This document shows positions 11,967-22,379 of a stretch of 64,000 bases of DNA, one piece after another. Within the stretch, counting starts at the first letter, position 1; each line of letters opens with the position of its first letter. The notes beneath the pieces are model-generated. The model was not told the DNA's origin. It ran no database searches and was given only the letters and a program-made list of their open reading frames with translations. Source of the DNA: Ilex aquifolium (Eukaryota; Streptophyta; Magnoliopsida; Aquifoliales; Aquifoliaceae); NCBI GenBank assembly GCA_951799425.1, contig OX637395.1:12688451-12752450 (forward strand). Direction: 5' to 3'. The position numbers and the translations under genes are program-made.

Positions 11967-12869
11967 GTCCAGGGTTTTGAAAATAGGCCGTTACGGCACG
12001 TAACGGCCGTTACGTAACGGTAACGATGAGCTCCGATTCCGTTACACCCCGCTATAGCGGGTAAAATAAATTTCACACCTGTAACGGCCGTTACGGCACC
12101 GTAACGGGATGTAACGGGCGTTATGAGAGCGTTACAGTCCGTTTCGCTGCCGTAACAGCCTATTTTCGTAGCTTTTACTGCTCATCCATGGCGGTTTTTT
12201 TTTGGCCGGAAGAGATGACCGGCTAAAAACGACGGTGAGTGAATTTTTTTTTTCGGTTGAGAAATGACAGGCTGTCATGGGTTGGCAGATTTTTGGAAAG
12301 GCAAAAATCAGGTGGAGCATATTCATCCTACAACATATATAATGAATGGTTGTTATTCATTATAAACAAATTTAATCAATGAATAGGTGACAAGTGTCAT
12401 GTTATGTAATAATGTGAAGGAGTGGATTTTAACAGATTAAAAATTGTAGGTGGTGGGGTCCTTCTTGTACAAATTTAACAGTTAATAACTTTTATTTACA
12501 ATTGCAAATTTTTTTAATTTTAAATTTATTTTGACGACTTCCTATTTTGAATACAATTTTTAAATAAATAGATATTAATTGCTAAAACTAATTTTCTTTC
12601 ATTTGCTCTAAATTTGAATTAATTAAGAAATTTAGCATATCAAAATCATGAATATAATAAAAAATTATTATAAATTACAAAAAAACTAAATTTATTTTAT
12701 TTTGGTCCAAATATATAGAAAATTTTGATTTTTGCCAATAGTTGTGAATGAATTAATAAAATTTACAACTCCGATTTTCGTTACTGTTACGTAACGCCCG
12801 TTGCACCCCGTGTCCGTTACACCGTTACCGATACCGTTACATCACCCGTTACCGTTATTCAAAACCAAG
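11967..12869. mobile_element. 903-bp TIR element rich in GTAACGG, with 7-bp TSD
   Basis: Present in block 1 only. The empty sites in blocks 2 and 3 read GATGTCTCAACCAAATG. Here GTCTCAA is duplicated (11960-11966 and 12870-12876) around the insert. The ends GGTTTTGAAAATA and TTATTCAAAACC are inverted matches. Both terminal ~150-bp regions are packed with GTAACGG/CCGTTAC words (for example 11990-12140 and 12780-12860); the middle is AT-rich. No transposase seen. The superfamily is unclear: a 7-bp TSD could be a decayed 8-bp one. Confidence 0.75.
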
Positions 12870-13358
12870 GTCTCAACCAAATGTTTGTTTTTTTTTTTTT
12901 CACAAGAGACCATGGGAAAAGAGTACAGTGGCTTCCCTCTTCCTCTTCTTCCTCCTCTTCCTCCTCTCTATCTCTCTTAGGAAGAGGTTCCCGAGAGAGA
13001 GAGGAGGATGGAGAGGGAAAAAAACGACATAGAGAAACTAGGGTTTCTTTTCCTTGTTTGCTTACGTTATTATTCTATGACGAGAAAGAAGGAATCAGTA
13101 GTGGGAGGTAGCCTACGGATAAAATTCAACTGCCTCGGGGCAAATCAAATCAAACACATAAAAAAAGACTACACGAACAACCCCAAAACTGGTGGGTTCT
13201 TGACTGCTTTGTTTTTCCTTTATGAGTTTATTATTATTTTTATTTTAACTTTTGTATCCGGATATGATTCTGATTTAATTCAAGAGTGATTTCTATGGTT
13301 CAGTTTGATAATTGTGTTTAAGTAAAATTTTCAGTAGATTCAGGCTTATACATGCTCC

Positions 13359-14559
13359 TGTTATTCGTGTGGTATTTCAAATATAGTAAAATCACTTTAT
13401 TGAAACTTTTGATATGAAACATGTAATGTATAAGAAAAACAGTAGCAATTAAATCCTTCAACTTTGCACATAATATAGTTTGAACGAAACAGTTACAGTA
13501 AATAGTTACACCAGTTTTAATGAAACAGAAATAGTTACATGAAAGAGTTACACGTAACTATTTATATAATTCAATATAATTACTAACCCGATTTCAAAAC
13601 AGGAACTGATATTGAACTTTAGGTAGATCAAGGCTAGTGTTTGATACTATGTCCTTAAGACAGATTTCGCTCCCACACACGGTGCTTATGGAATATCAAG
13701 CGTCTGCCTCCCAAGATACAATGATCTTTACACAGATAGAAGTAGCACTCCAATCTATCTGTCCAGCGAACCAAACTTGTGTTGTGTACTCTCCAAATGC
13801 ACTGTCTTAATGCCGAAAATCAGACTGCCTTAATGTAATGCACAGTCTGCCTTAATGGTGAAAAAATCGAATGATTAAGTGAAGTATGAATGGTAATGAT
13901 CCTGGGTAGTTATTGACTCTTTGGTGACTTTCCGGACAGTCACCACACTAAAAGACGCACCCTAGGAAGACAACTACAACAACCAGTAGACACCTTGAAT
14001 AACTGTTCACCATGAACAAACACAATCCAATTTCGGAATAAATCCGAACCATTGCGATCCACGGATTCCCAAAATTAATTTCGGGTTGCCCATTTATTTA
14101 AATGAATTTTCTCCAAAAAGAAAGAGCTTGGTCTAAACCACACCCGTACCCGAGCCCGATCGGGTGGCACGTGCGCACGTGTGTGGTCGAACCAAAGACA
14201 TGTAGGTGCTTGCTCCGCTCGTAAAACTGTGGTACCCCTTGGGGCCCAACCCATGGAGCAAACTTGACCTATATATGCCCATGTTGGATCTCTTCCTCAA
14301 CCAATGTGGGATTGGTGTCAAATCCCACATTACACTTTCCTTTATTTTCTCATTTCAAGAGGGTCACTTTGAAACCTATTTTCTCATTCATTTCTTACTC
14401 GATTTGAGCAAGTGAATATACTACATTATTCTCCTCACGGATTAGAATATGAACCCACGAAATTTTATTCAAAATAATAATTGGGTCCCACTTTAATTTA
14501 AGCTCAAAGTCGACCAAAAACTCAGTTTTACTCTTTAAAAAATCTGATTTGGTCCAACA
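13359..14559. mobile_element. solo LTR of about 1.2 kb in the intron of gene copy 1
   Basis: Absent from the same intron in copies 2 and 3, where CATGCTTCTTCAAGG is continuous. The insert begins TGTTATTCG and ends GGTCCAACA, giving TG...CA with inverted TGTT/AACA. It is flanked by GCTCC (13354-13358) and ACTCC (14560-14564), a 5-bp TSD with one mismatch. No internal retrotransposon genes are present. A TATATATG box is near 14270, and ACCAATGTGGGATTGG lies near 14300. Confidence 0.65.
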
Positions 14560-14912
14560 ACTCCTTCAAGTGCATCCTATTTTTTGTGGGTGAAAGAATT
14601 TAGATGAGCTTGGTTTCAATCATATGCGTACCGCTACCACCCCAGCTCGGTTACAAAGATGGGTGCGATTCAAACTTATTTTTTGGGTAAAATTTTTTTA
14701 TTAAATTAATTTTTTTATTTCTTCCTCGATTTTAATTTTCTTCTCGTTGAAATATAATTTTTTGCCGATTGGATTTATATGTTTGTTGCTGTTCAGTAAT
14801 TGCCGATTAGGTGTGAACCGATTGGAATTCTTTCACCACAGGGTATGATAAACCTATCATATTGATTGGTAACTTAGCTTTTTAAAATATTATTTGAGCA
14901 TAATTAAATATA

Positions 14913-15796
14913 GGGTTAATCTCAAATTATATCCTGAAAAATTGTTCGAATTTTAATTTACACTCTCAAATATTAAAAATTTTAATTTGCACCATCAAAG
15001 ATAAAAATCTGTATCAATGCGCACCTCAAACTAATAGCCGTCAGTTTTGCCGTCTACAACTAAATGGATATATTACACCTATACCCCTCATATTTGTCAC
15101 TTAATCACCTAGAACCCCTATATTTGAAATATTACACCTACATCCCTTTAGAATCTAAGTATGACTAAAAATATTCCCCCAATTGGGCATCCAAATAATT
15201 TTACACCTATACCCCTCATACTTGTCACTTAATCACCTAGAACCCCCATATTTGAAATATTACACCTACATCCCTTTAGAATCTAAATACGACAAAAAAT
15301 ATTCCCCTAATTGGGTATCCAAATAATTTTTTTTAAGTGATGTATTACATTAGATATAAAGAATATTATATAAATACCTACATTATATTGGGCATTCAAA
15401 TGGTAAGCTTGATTTTGAACTTTAGAGTATAAAGGACCCACAAAATAAAAGGTAGTATGAAAAATTATAATTTTTTATTAGGATGAAATTATATTTTCTA
15501 ACGATTATATTAACACATATCAAAGACAAAAGGTTATGTGTTACACGTGCACAAACGTTAGAAGGTGTAGGAGTAACATTTTAAATGTGAGAGGGTCTAA
15601 ATGATTAAGTGACAATCATGGAGAAATTTAGGTGTAATTTATACATTTAGTTTTAGATGGCAAACTGACCGCTGTTAGTTTCAGGTGCACATTAATACAA
15701 ATTTCCATCTTTTAGAGTGCAAATTAAAATTTTTGATTTTTGAGGGTACAAATTGAAATTCGAACGATCTTTCAAGATGCAATTTGTAATTAACTC
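14913..15796. mobile_element. Mutator-like MITE, 884 bp, 9-bp TSD
   Basis: Flanked by TTAAATATA on both sides (14904-14912, 15797-15805), while the other copies have a single AATTAAATATATTTATCAAG. Long, imperfect TIRs of about 100 bp begin GGGTTAATCTCAAATT at the left, and end AATTTGTAATTAACTC at the right. Inside, a segment of about 125 bp (near 15066-15190) is tandemly repeated (15195-15320). No transposase. Confidence 0.75.
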
Positions 15797-16449
15797 TTAA
15801 ATATATTTGTCAAGCAGTAGACGGTTCATGTCTTTTTTTTATTTTTTTATTAATTTTCACGCGCATTCCCATTCCCCCTCGGTGTGGGACAAAAAGACAC
15901 ATTCTTTCATCATAAGTTAATTTAAAATCTACTTAATTTAAAAGTTTAAGTCACTTTTTAAGGTGTTGAATAAGCAAAGAACTTATAATTACGGTGACAA
16001 GAAAATTTATATAGCTCTTAATTCACTTACATTTCTTAAATTTGTAATCTAAAACAATTTCCTTTTCTTTTATGTGATAGTGGAAGCAAGCAAAAGTTCA
16101 CATCATCTCCTTCAAGCGATAAAGTATTCAAATTTCTGTTGCCATTGCTAATTGCTCTCGTTGCCATCAAGTGTCAAGCCAAAGGGGAGGATCCATTTGA
16201 AGCTCACCCTATAATCATGCGGTGTTTTTGCACAGCCATATCCATCTACTGCCTCGCAATGGTAATAAGAAATCAAATTCAGACCCGTGACTCGCAAATC
16301 TTAGACTATATAATACTCTTCTCTGGTGCTCTTTCATCGGTCTTACTATTATCGATTCTCTTTCCACGCTTCCCTGAACTACTCATTTTGATTGTACCGG
16401 CATTTTTGTCAATAATATTAGTGCGAAATAAATTCACTACAACAAAAAT

Positions 16450-17080
16450 CGTTTTTTGCGACGATTTTTTTCGTCGCTAAATTAAAAAAAATCGTCGCAA
16501 ATTGTTTTTTGCGACGTTTTTTTTTCGTCGCGTGTTCGTCGCAGTAGCCTCGTCGTAGAAAGTATTTTGCGACGCATTATTATTTTCATCGCAAAAAAAA
16601 TTTTTTGCGACGAAAAAAAAACGTCGCTAAAATTTAAAAAAACGTAGCTAAAATATATTCCACCGGAGTAAAAAAATAAAAAAAAATAATTAATTTGATT
16701 TTTTGCGACGAAAAAAAATTCGTCGCCTATAAATTTTTAAATAAAAAATTAATTATTTAATTAATTTTTTGCGACGCAAGAAAATCGTCGCCAAAAATAA
16801 TTTAATACATAAAAAAATATACAAAATAATACTTTAATTAATTTTTTGCGACGAAAAAAAATCCTCGTAAATAATTTTTCATAAATAAAAAAATGTAAAA
16901 AAAATAATAATTTACTATTAGCGACGTAAAAAAAATCGTCGCAAATAATGTATGAGATAAATAAAAAATCTAAAAAATAATGGAATAAATTATTTTGCGA
17001 CGTATAAAAAACGTCGCTAATAAGATCATCCTTCAATTTTGAGCGACGATTTTAATTTCGTCGCAAAAAAAATTATTTTT
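16450..17080. repeat. CACTA left subterminal repeats
   Basis: About a dozen GCGACG... / ...CGTCGC pairs, each flanking A/T-rich spacers (for example 16457, 16516, 16566, 16606, 16705, 16770, 16848, 16921, 16996, 17042). They are short inverted words able to form small hairpins. The same motif fills 22395-25200 at the other end. Confidence 0.85.
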
Positions 17081-18404
17081 TTTTAAAATAATCCTGTATT
17101 AAATATAATATTCCAATAAAAATTTTCACATGTACACCAATAATACCTGTGTTGAATAAAAAATTAACATAATTAATATATTTCACATCTTTTCCATTCA
17201 ACAACCAACACAAACTAACATGAAAGAATATAAAATATAATACACTTTTTTTTTTTTTTTTTTTAAAAAAAGACGAATTTTATTTAAAGAAATCCAAAGA
17301 TTACAAGAATCAAAAACAGTAACTGTTAAGCAAAACAGTAACTGTTTTAACAAACAAAAATAGTAAACTGTACAAAAAAAACAGAAAAAATTCTGTTATC
17401 AGAAAAAATACTGTACAGCAACTATTTTTGGCCCTGCAGCTCCCCTTTCTGATCAAAATACTGTAGCTTCAACTCTGCAATCCATCAGACTGTAAAAACA
17501 GCAGCTCATAACACTGCATCACCATCCCACTCATCAGACTGCAACATCACAACCCAGAAGCTTCATAAAAGCAGCTAATAAAATTGTGAACACTTTCAAC
17601 AGAGCAGAATAAGAACTGATCCCCAGTTTTGTATCCTCAAAATTCATGAATTGGCTGTAATTCTTCAAGAGAACCTAAACCAATTCTACTTGCATTAAAA
17701 ATCATATTTAACCCTTGTCATCAAACACCAACATCCTCTTTTTCCTCACCACAGGGAGACCCTGCAGATCTTGCAACATAGCCAATTTCCAGCCTGGGAG
17801 ACATCAGTCATTAAATTAAATGGGGAATTAAAATTTGAAATTAGGAACACATAACAAAATAATGCAATTGTAACAACCATGGGATACATTTGTTCTAGAC
17901 ATGATGGTTCAGCAGTTCACACGAAGAGCTCACCATTTGTAGGGTAAACATCGTTCTAGACAATCAAGAAACACATGTAGCTGGTGCAATAGGCCCAATC
18001 CATTCTTTAGGATGTCAAATTACAACCAACCCACCAAGTAATGAAGAATTTCATCATTTAAATTCATAATAAATCAGAGAAAACTAGAAATCAAACTGAG
18101 AGACAAGTATTCATATAAATAAGCTAGATTCTTGTACATGAAGTTATGTAGAAAATAAAAAACAATCAATGGCCATTAAATCACAGAATAGATTCATTAT
18201 GAAGCAGTGAAACTAAATATGCATAGCTCGCGCATTACACCTCCTTTTACAAGCATGCACGAGTTTGACAAAAATTAGGTGAGGAAATATCCCCAGGTAC
18301 CCATCTGCTTTTGACCTTTTACATTTGGCTAGGCAGGTCACTTTTGACATGATGACATGTGAAATCAGCCAATGGTAGTTCTAATCATCCACACAAACTC
18401 TTAC
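17081..18404. other. CACTA interior, mostly unrecognised, one possible captured exon
   Basis: Starts with a T/A homopolymer run (17249-17271) and CAGTAACTG-rich sequence. Around 17705-17800 the minus strand has an acceptor-like CCCAG and a short open stretch reading WKLAMLQDLQGLPVVRKKR, ending in TAA. It looks like the last exon of a captured gene, but its family was not recognised. The rest shows no coding signal. Confidence 0.35.
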
Positions 18405-18743
18405 CTCTGAGTATAGCCTCAAGCACTTCAATGGATACAACAATTCGGTCATCTGGATTGTAGTTTCCTATGGAACTGTTATGAATGATCACAACTGGGG
18501 GCCAAATAATGAGATCCTCCTTTACAGCTAAGGTTTCAGCATCAGACAGTATCTCACAAACCCAGGGACTGTTGGGGGCCGCTGCACTTTTCCATCCCAT
18601 TAGTGCACAAAGTGCTTTGTGAAAACCCAAGTGCTGCGATCTGAACCCAACTTTCGGAGACGTGAAGGCATGCCTCACCAAGCTCTGTGTGTCTACAAAC
18701 TCTTCGGAGTCATGGACAGGTAAGGCAAAAATCATAATGAGGG
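18405..18743 (-). pseudogene. captured exon of an XS-domain protein
   Basis: One open exon on the minus strand, bounded by an acceptor (TTGTATTCCAG, ending at 18744) and a donor (CAGAG|GTAAGA at 18404). It encodes FVDTQSLVRHAF...KVGFRSQHLGFHKALCALMGW, then EDLIIWPPVVIIHNSS and EVLEAILRG. This matches the XS domain of plant XS/zinc-finger-XS proteins, relatives of SGS3, a family linked to small-RNA pathways. Only part of the domain is present, there are no flanking exons, and it lies inside the CACTA element. It is a captured fragment, not a gene. The same-strand WNK exons lie about 1 kb upstream in the reading direction. Confidence 0.75.
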
Positions 18744-19761
18744 CTGGAATACAAAACAAAAACCAAGTGGGATGAACTACAGAAGCATCACTTCTAGGAC
18801 AATGGGTTGGAAATCAGAGATTAAATGAATGGTTTCAATTTAAATGATTTTATATGGCTTGCTGCTCTTGTTTGGTGAGTTCTGTCTCGAAAGACGGCCG
18901 ATTCATGTTTGGAAGTAGCAGTTAGCTTCACTTAAACTCCACATCCGATCAAAGCATGACACATGGGTATATATATGAAAGATAAAAAAAAAATGAGAAA
19001 AATAATCTACCAGAAAATATCAGCACCTTGCCCTGCAGACATAGTGTATCTTTTAGTACTTTGTCATCAATTTTACACAAAGGTTTTGATTTAACGTTGG
19101 ACCCATGGGGTCAATCTATTTCTGAATTTGCCTGGCTAAAGTCGCCTCCTGCCCCCTAATTCATAGACCACAGAGATATGGAGAAAGAACAAAATAAATG
19201 TCCCAAGGGATAATTTTGTAAATCCGAAATTTACGTCCTCTTAACGAGTTTAAAAGACGCACGATTGAAATGATTTAAAAAAATTGATAGAACTCACAAT
19301 ATTGTGAAACACAAATGCAGTGCATATGATAGTACGAGAAACAATGATTTTTTATCATTATTTGATTTTGTGAGAAGTATATGTTCAAGAAGATGTAGTT
19401 CATTATTAAATTTAAAAACAACACGATCTCTTCAAACATGCCACTATATATGTTCAAATTCCTCTATGAACAGGAGGGTCATGGCTATGGAGGTAGAGAA
19501 GGCCTTTCAAGATTTGCCTACACTAATGCTTTACTGCTCTAATATTAACTCTCCTGTGTTTCAGCCTATACCTATACCAAATATACTCTTTTTAGAACAT
19601 AACAAGTTACTAGAAACCCATGAACACTCTTGTTTTTCAGCCTATATCTATACCAATAACTGAAAATGAAACATACCCAATTAAGAACATAAAAATTTAC
19701 AAAAACCCTTGATGGAGAAACTGAAGAAAAGAAGATTATGGACAGTTTTCGGGGCACTTAC
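18744..19761. other. CACTA interior between XS and WNK fragments
   Basis: AT-rich sequence without recognisable exons. It may contain intron or intergenic DNA carried along with the captured genes. A direct repeat of TTTCAGCCTATA(C/T)CTATACCAA occurs at 19559 and 19636. Confidence 0.4.
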
Positions 19762-20285
19762 TGTCTAAGAGTACCAGATGTGAACATTTCTGTCACAAAG
19801 TTTATGTTCCCATTGGCAGTATCAACCCAAGAAGTGTAGAACTTCATGATGTTGCTGTGTTTCAAGGTCTTGAGCAGATGAATTTCACAGTACAATCTCT
19901 CCAGATCTTCAGGACTTCTCAGAAAATCATAGAGCTTTACCTGACTCCAAGCAACTTCAATCCCTTCATACTCATCAAAAGCTCTGTAACTGCAAATAAG
20001 ACACCCAAAAAAACCAAGAACAAAACAGAAATGAACACACCCATTTACAGAATCATCACATAGTGCCAGAACAGTTTCAAAAATTTTTTTTTTTTCATAC
20101 ACTGTCTTTGAAGCTCCTTTGCCAAGAATTTCATTGTACTGCAAAAAAATAGAAACCTGGAATTTAAAACCGTCCTAAATTACGCAACTTAAGAACATCA
20201 GTAACAGAAAGCAACAACCGAAGGTAATGAAGAAAAGACTTACTCTTCCATATCTTCCAGTGGGATCAACTTCAACAAATTCAGC
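19762..20285 (-). pseudogene. captured WNK kinase fragment (three exons)
   Basis: Three minus-strand exons with canonical borders: 20244-20285 (VEVDPTGRYGR), 20101-20138 ([13 protein letters not shown]) and 19762-19989 ([19 protein letters not shown] ... SGTLRQ). The codon phases join correctly across both introns. This is the N-terminal lobe of a plant WNK (with-no-lysine) serine/threonine kinase. GKGASKTVY is the glycine loop carrying the WNK-specific lysine, and VAWSQV is where ordinary kinases have their lysine. The fragment stops at a donor site after TSGTLRQ. The catalytic loop and C-lobe are missing, so no active kinase can be made. It lies inside the CACTA element with the same orientation as the XS and chromomethylase pieces. 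Confidence 0.88.
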
Positions 20286-20528
20286 CTATGGTACCAAGGG
20301 CAGTGACAATGTCAGGAAGAATTTACAAGAAGCAAAAACAAAAAATCTAAAGATATGAGTTGGCTTTAAACCTTCAATGGTTTAAACCAATTTTAGTTAC
20401 AAGTAAAGCGTAATGAAAAGAAAAAATTCAGCTCAGCTCACCTTAGCTCAGCACAGCTAGCTCAGAACTATTTTTACAGCTCAGCTCAAACAGTGCAGGC
20501 AGATTTAAAATCTGGACATGCTCCTCCT

Positions 20529-20978
20529 ATCCATGAACACAACAAGCTGTTTATTTTTCGGATCTTCTAAGGGATTCTCTTTATTCCTAAAGCGATTGAA
20601 TCCACTTATGCCTTGGCATGGGGGACCCCCACATACAACATCAACAGTACCCTATATGGCCATCATACAAAAGAAAGAAGAATCAACAAAACTGATTTCT
20701 AATTGAAACAATCGTTATTGGGTGGAACAATTACAAATATTGAAACTTCCAGGCAAAGGCAAAGTCTTTAATCTAAAGCCATTGGTGACAAATTCCTTTA
20801 TCCACTCACGACAGTCACTAACAAAGATACATGCCATACAATACAAGTAATCAAATTGAAATAAGAAGAATATAGCACAGAAAGCTCAAGCAAAAAAATG
20901 ATCGAATTTATTTGCATACCCTAAATCATCTGCAGGCTCCCAGCTGTCTTCTTCTGGCCCATAACCCTTCCAACGAAT
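20529..20978 (-). pseudogene. captured chromomethylase (CMT) fragment, three exons
   Basis: Three consecutive minus-strand exons. 20920-20978 encodes IRWKGYGPEEDSWEPADDL, the aromatic half of a chromodomain. 20747-20817 encodes CREWIKEFVTNGF...LPLPG; its first base completes the codon split at the previous donor. 20529-20651 encodes [20 protein letters not shown]5-DNA-methyltransferase motif IV with the catalytic Pro-Cys, then [17 protein letters not shown] chromodomain placed just before motif IV is specific to plant chromomethylases, which methylate CHG/CHH sites in transposons. The join into motif IV does not obviously keep frame, and the remaining methyltransferase motifs are missing. It is therefore a non-functional captured piece, ending about 250 bp before the WNK exons. 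Confidence 0.85.
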
Positions 20979-21404
20979 CTAGAGACAGACATATTTGAAA
21001 ACTTAAGAAACAGAGGAAATGGCTGGGACACTCTTATCAAAAATATTCGAGCTTCTATAAGTTCATTTTTCGAGCATCTAATTATGCACTAGAATAATAT
21101 AACAATAATTCCTATTACAAGAACATGTGCGAGGAGTTGGCTTTAACCCTTCAATGGTTTAAGTCATTTCTAATTACATTATGAGATCCCCCAAAAAACG
21201 TCTATAGTCTGGTAATCAGTACAACACTGCAGCCCCATATCATCACTGCAGCAAAAGTGCTGCAACAAACAACTTGCATGTTAACAAATATGAACATAAG
21301 TAATATGCAACAAGAATGTTAAGCATCACTTGTTACGAAATACCTACCGAAATCATGAAAGTTGCAACACCAAGGTTTTTACTGCAAAGTAACTCCACGC
21401 AATC

Positions 21405-21830
21405 TTGTGCTGCATCAGGTGTTTCCACTTCAATCTATTCAGTGTTCTAAGCAGAAGAGACTTTGCAAAGTCTTGTTTCTACAGCACACTTAATCTAAAG
21501 AGATTGGGAAGCTTCCACAGAAGACAACAGTGTGTTCACTCCATGAAGATCATGAAGAAAGAAGATATTGCCAGAGGACTAGGCATTGGTCACAAGGCAG
21601 AAACGGCTGCCCATGGAGGAGGAAACAAAGTTCTACCCATTAGTGATGCAACAGCATTAACATCTGTGACAAATGGGAGTGACCACAGTAATATCATGGT
21701 GGAGAAGAAAGAGAAAGCTAAGGGTGACAAAATGAAAACCATTTCCAAAATGAAGGAGCTATTGAAATGGGCTGCAGCTGCTAAGGCTGAGAAGGGAGGA
21801 AAGTACATTGGTGGAAAGGTGAGAAATTAA
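21405..21830 (+). pseudogene. captured exon of a plant protein of unknown function
   Basis: Plus-strand open stretch, opposite to the other captured pieces. The better-conserved-looking part starts near 21543 (MKIMKKEDIARGLGIGHKAE) and runs to KMKELLKWAAAAKAEKGGKY, ending at a good donor (GGAAAG|GTGAGA, 21818/21819). The Lys/Ala-rich KMKELL.WAAAAK.EKGGK block recalls a small plant-specific family, but I cannot name it with confidence. No stop occurs before the donor, and no partner exon is seen before the CACTA repeats begin again. Confidence 0.5.
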
Positions 21831-21984
21831 TATACAATCTAATACCCAAATTTGAAATCTGGTTCTTAGAATTCCAAATACCCAAATCTAAATACACAAA
21901 CTAATTCCCATATGCTTTCATTTTCTTTTAAGCAGCAGTAGTTCAATTAAAAAAAAAACCCCATTTGAAAATAGTGGTGAAATG

Positions 21985-22320
21985 AACCTTTTCGTGTCTC
22001 AGTCGGTTGCTTCAGACGGTGGAGCCAGTGGAGCCAGGCGGGAATCGCAAATCTTTTCGTGTCTCAGCCTTCTCGGTTAAGCTTCAGACGGTGGAGCCAC
22101 TGGATTCAGACGGTGGAGCCAGTCGGTGGAGCCAGTGGTGCCAGACGGTGGACCTCAGCCTTTCGCAAATCTGAAGCAGCAAATAGATCTTTTGGGCTGA
22201 ATGTCGGTGGAGCCAGTGGAGCCTTCTCGGTGAAGCTTCAATGATCTTTGGTGGAGCCTGCGATGAAGGCTCTGTGCTGTGGAGATTGAGTGAGACAGAG
22301 AGAGAGAGAGAGAGATGGTC
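21985..22320. repeat. GGTGGAGCCAGTGG short repeats in the CACTA element
   Basis: Several irregular copies of CAGACGGTGGAGCCA(G/C)T and related words (22013, 22085, 22109, 22125, 22143, 22205), then a (GA) tract at 22298-22314. A related GGTGG/CACTGGTGG stretch sits at 23090-23150. No coding function is supported. Confidence 0.5.
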
Positions 22321-22379
22321 AGCGAGGGAGGAGAAGGCCAGCTACATCAAGCGACCGAATGTGGTGAATGTCATTTTGT

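Noticed and set aside
14133..14330. Minus-strand open frame in the solo LTR
   Set aside because: Short, no family resemblance, and lies within LTR sequence.
19762..20285. A working WNK kinase gene
   Set aside because: Only the N-lobe exons are present; the catalytic loop, DFG region and C-lobe are absent and the piece lies inside a transposon.
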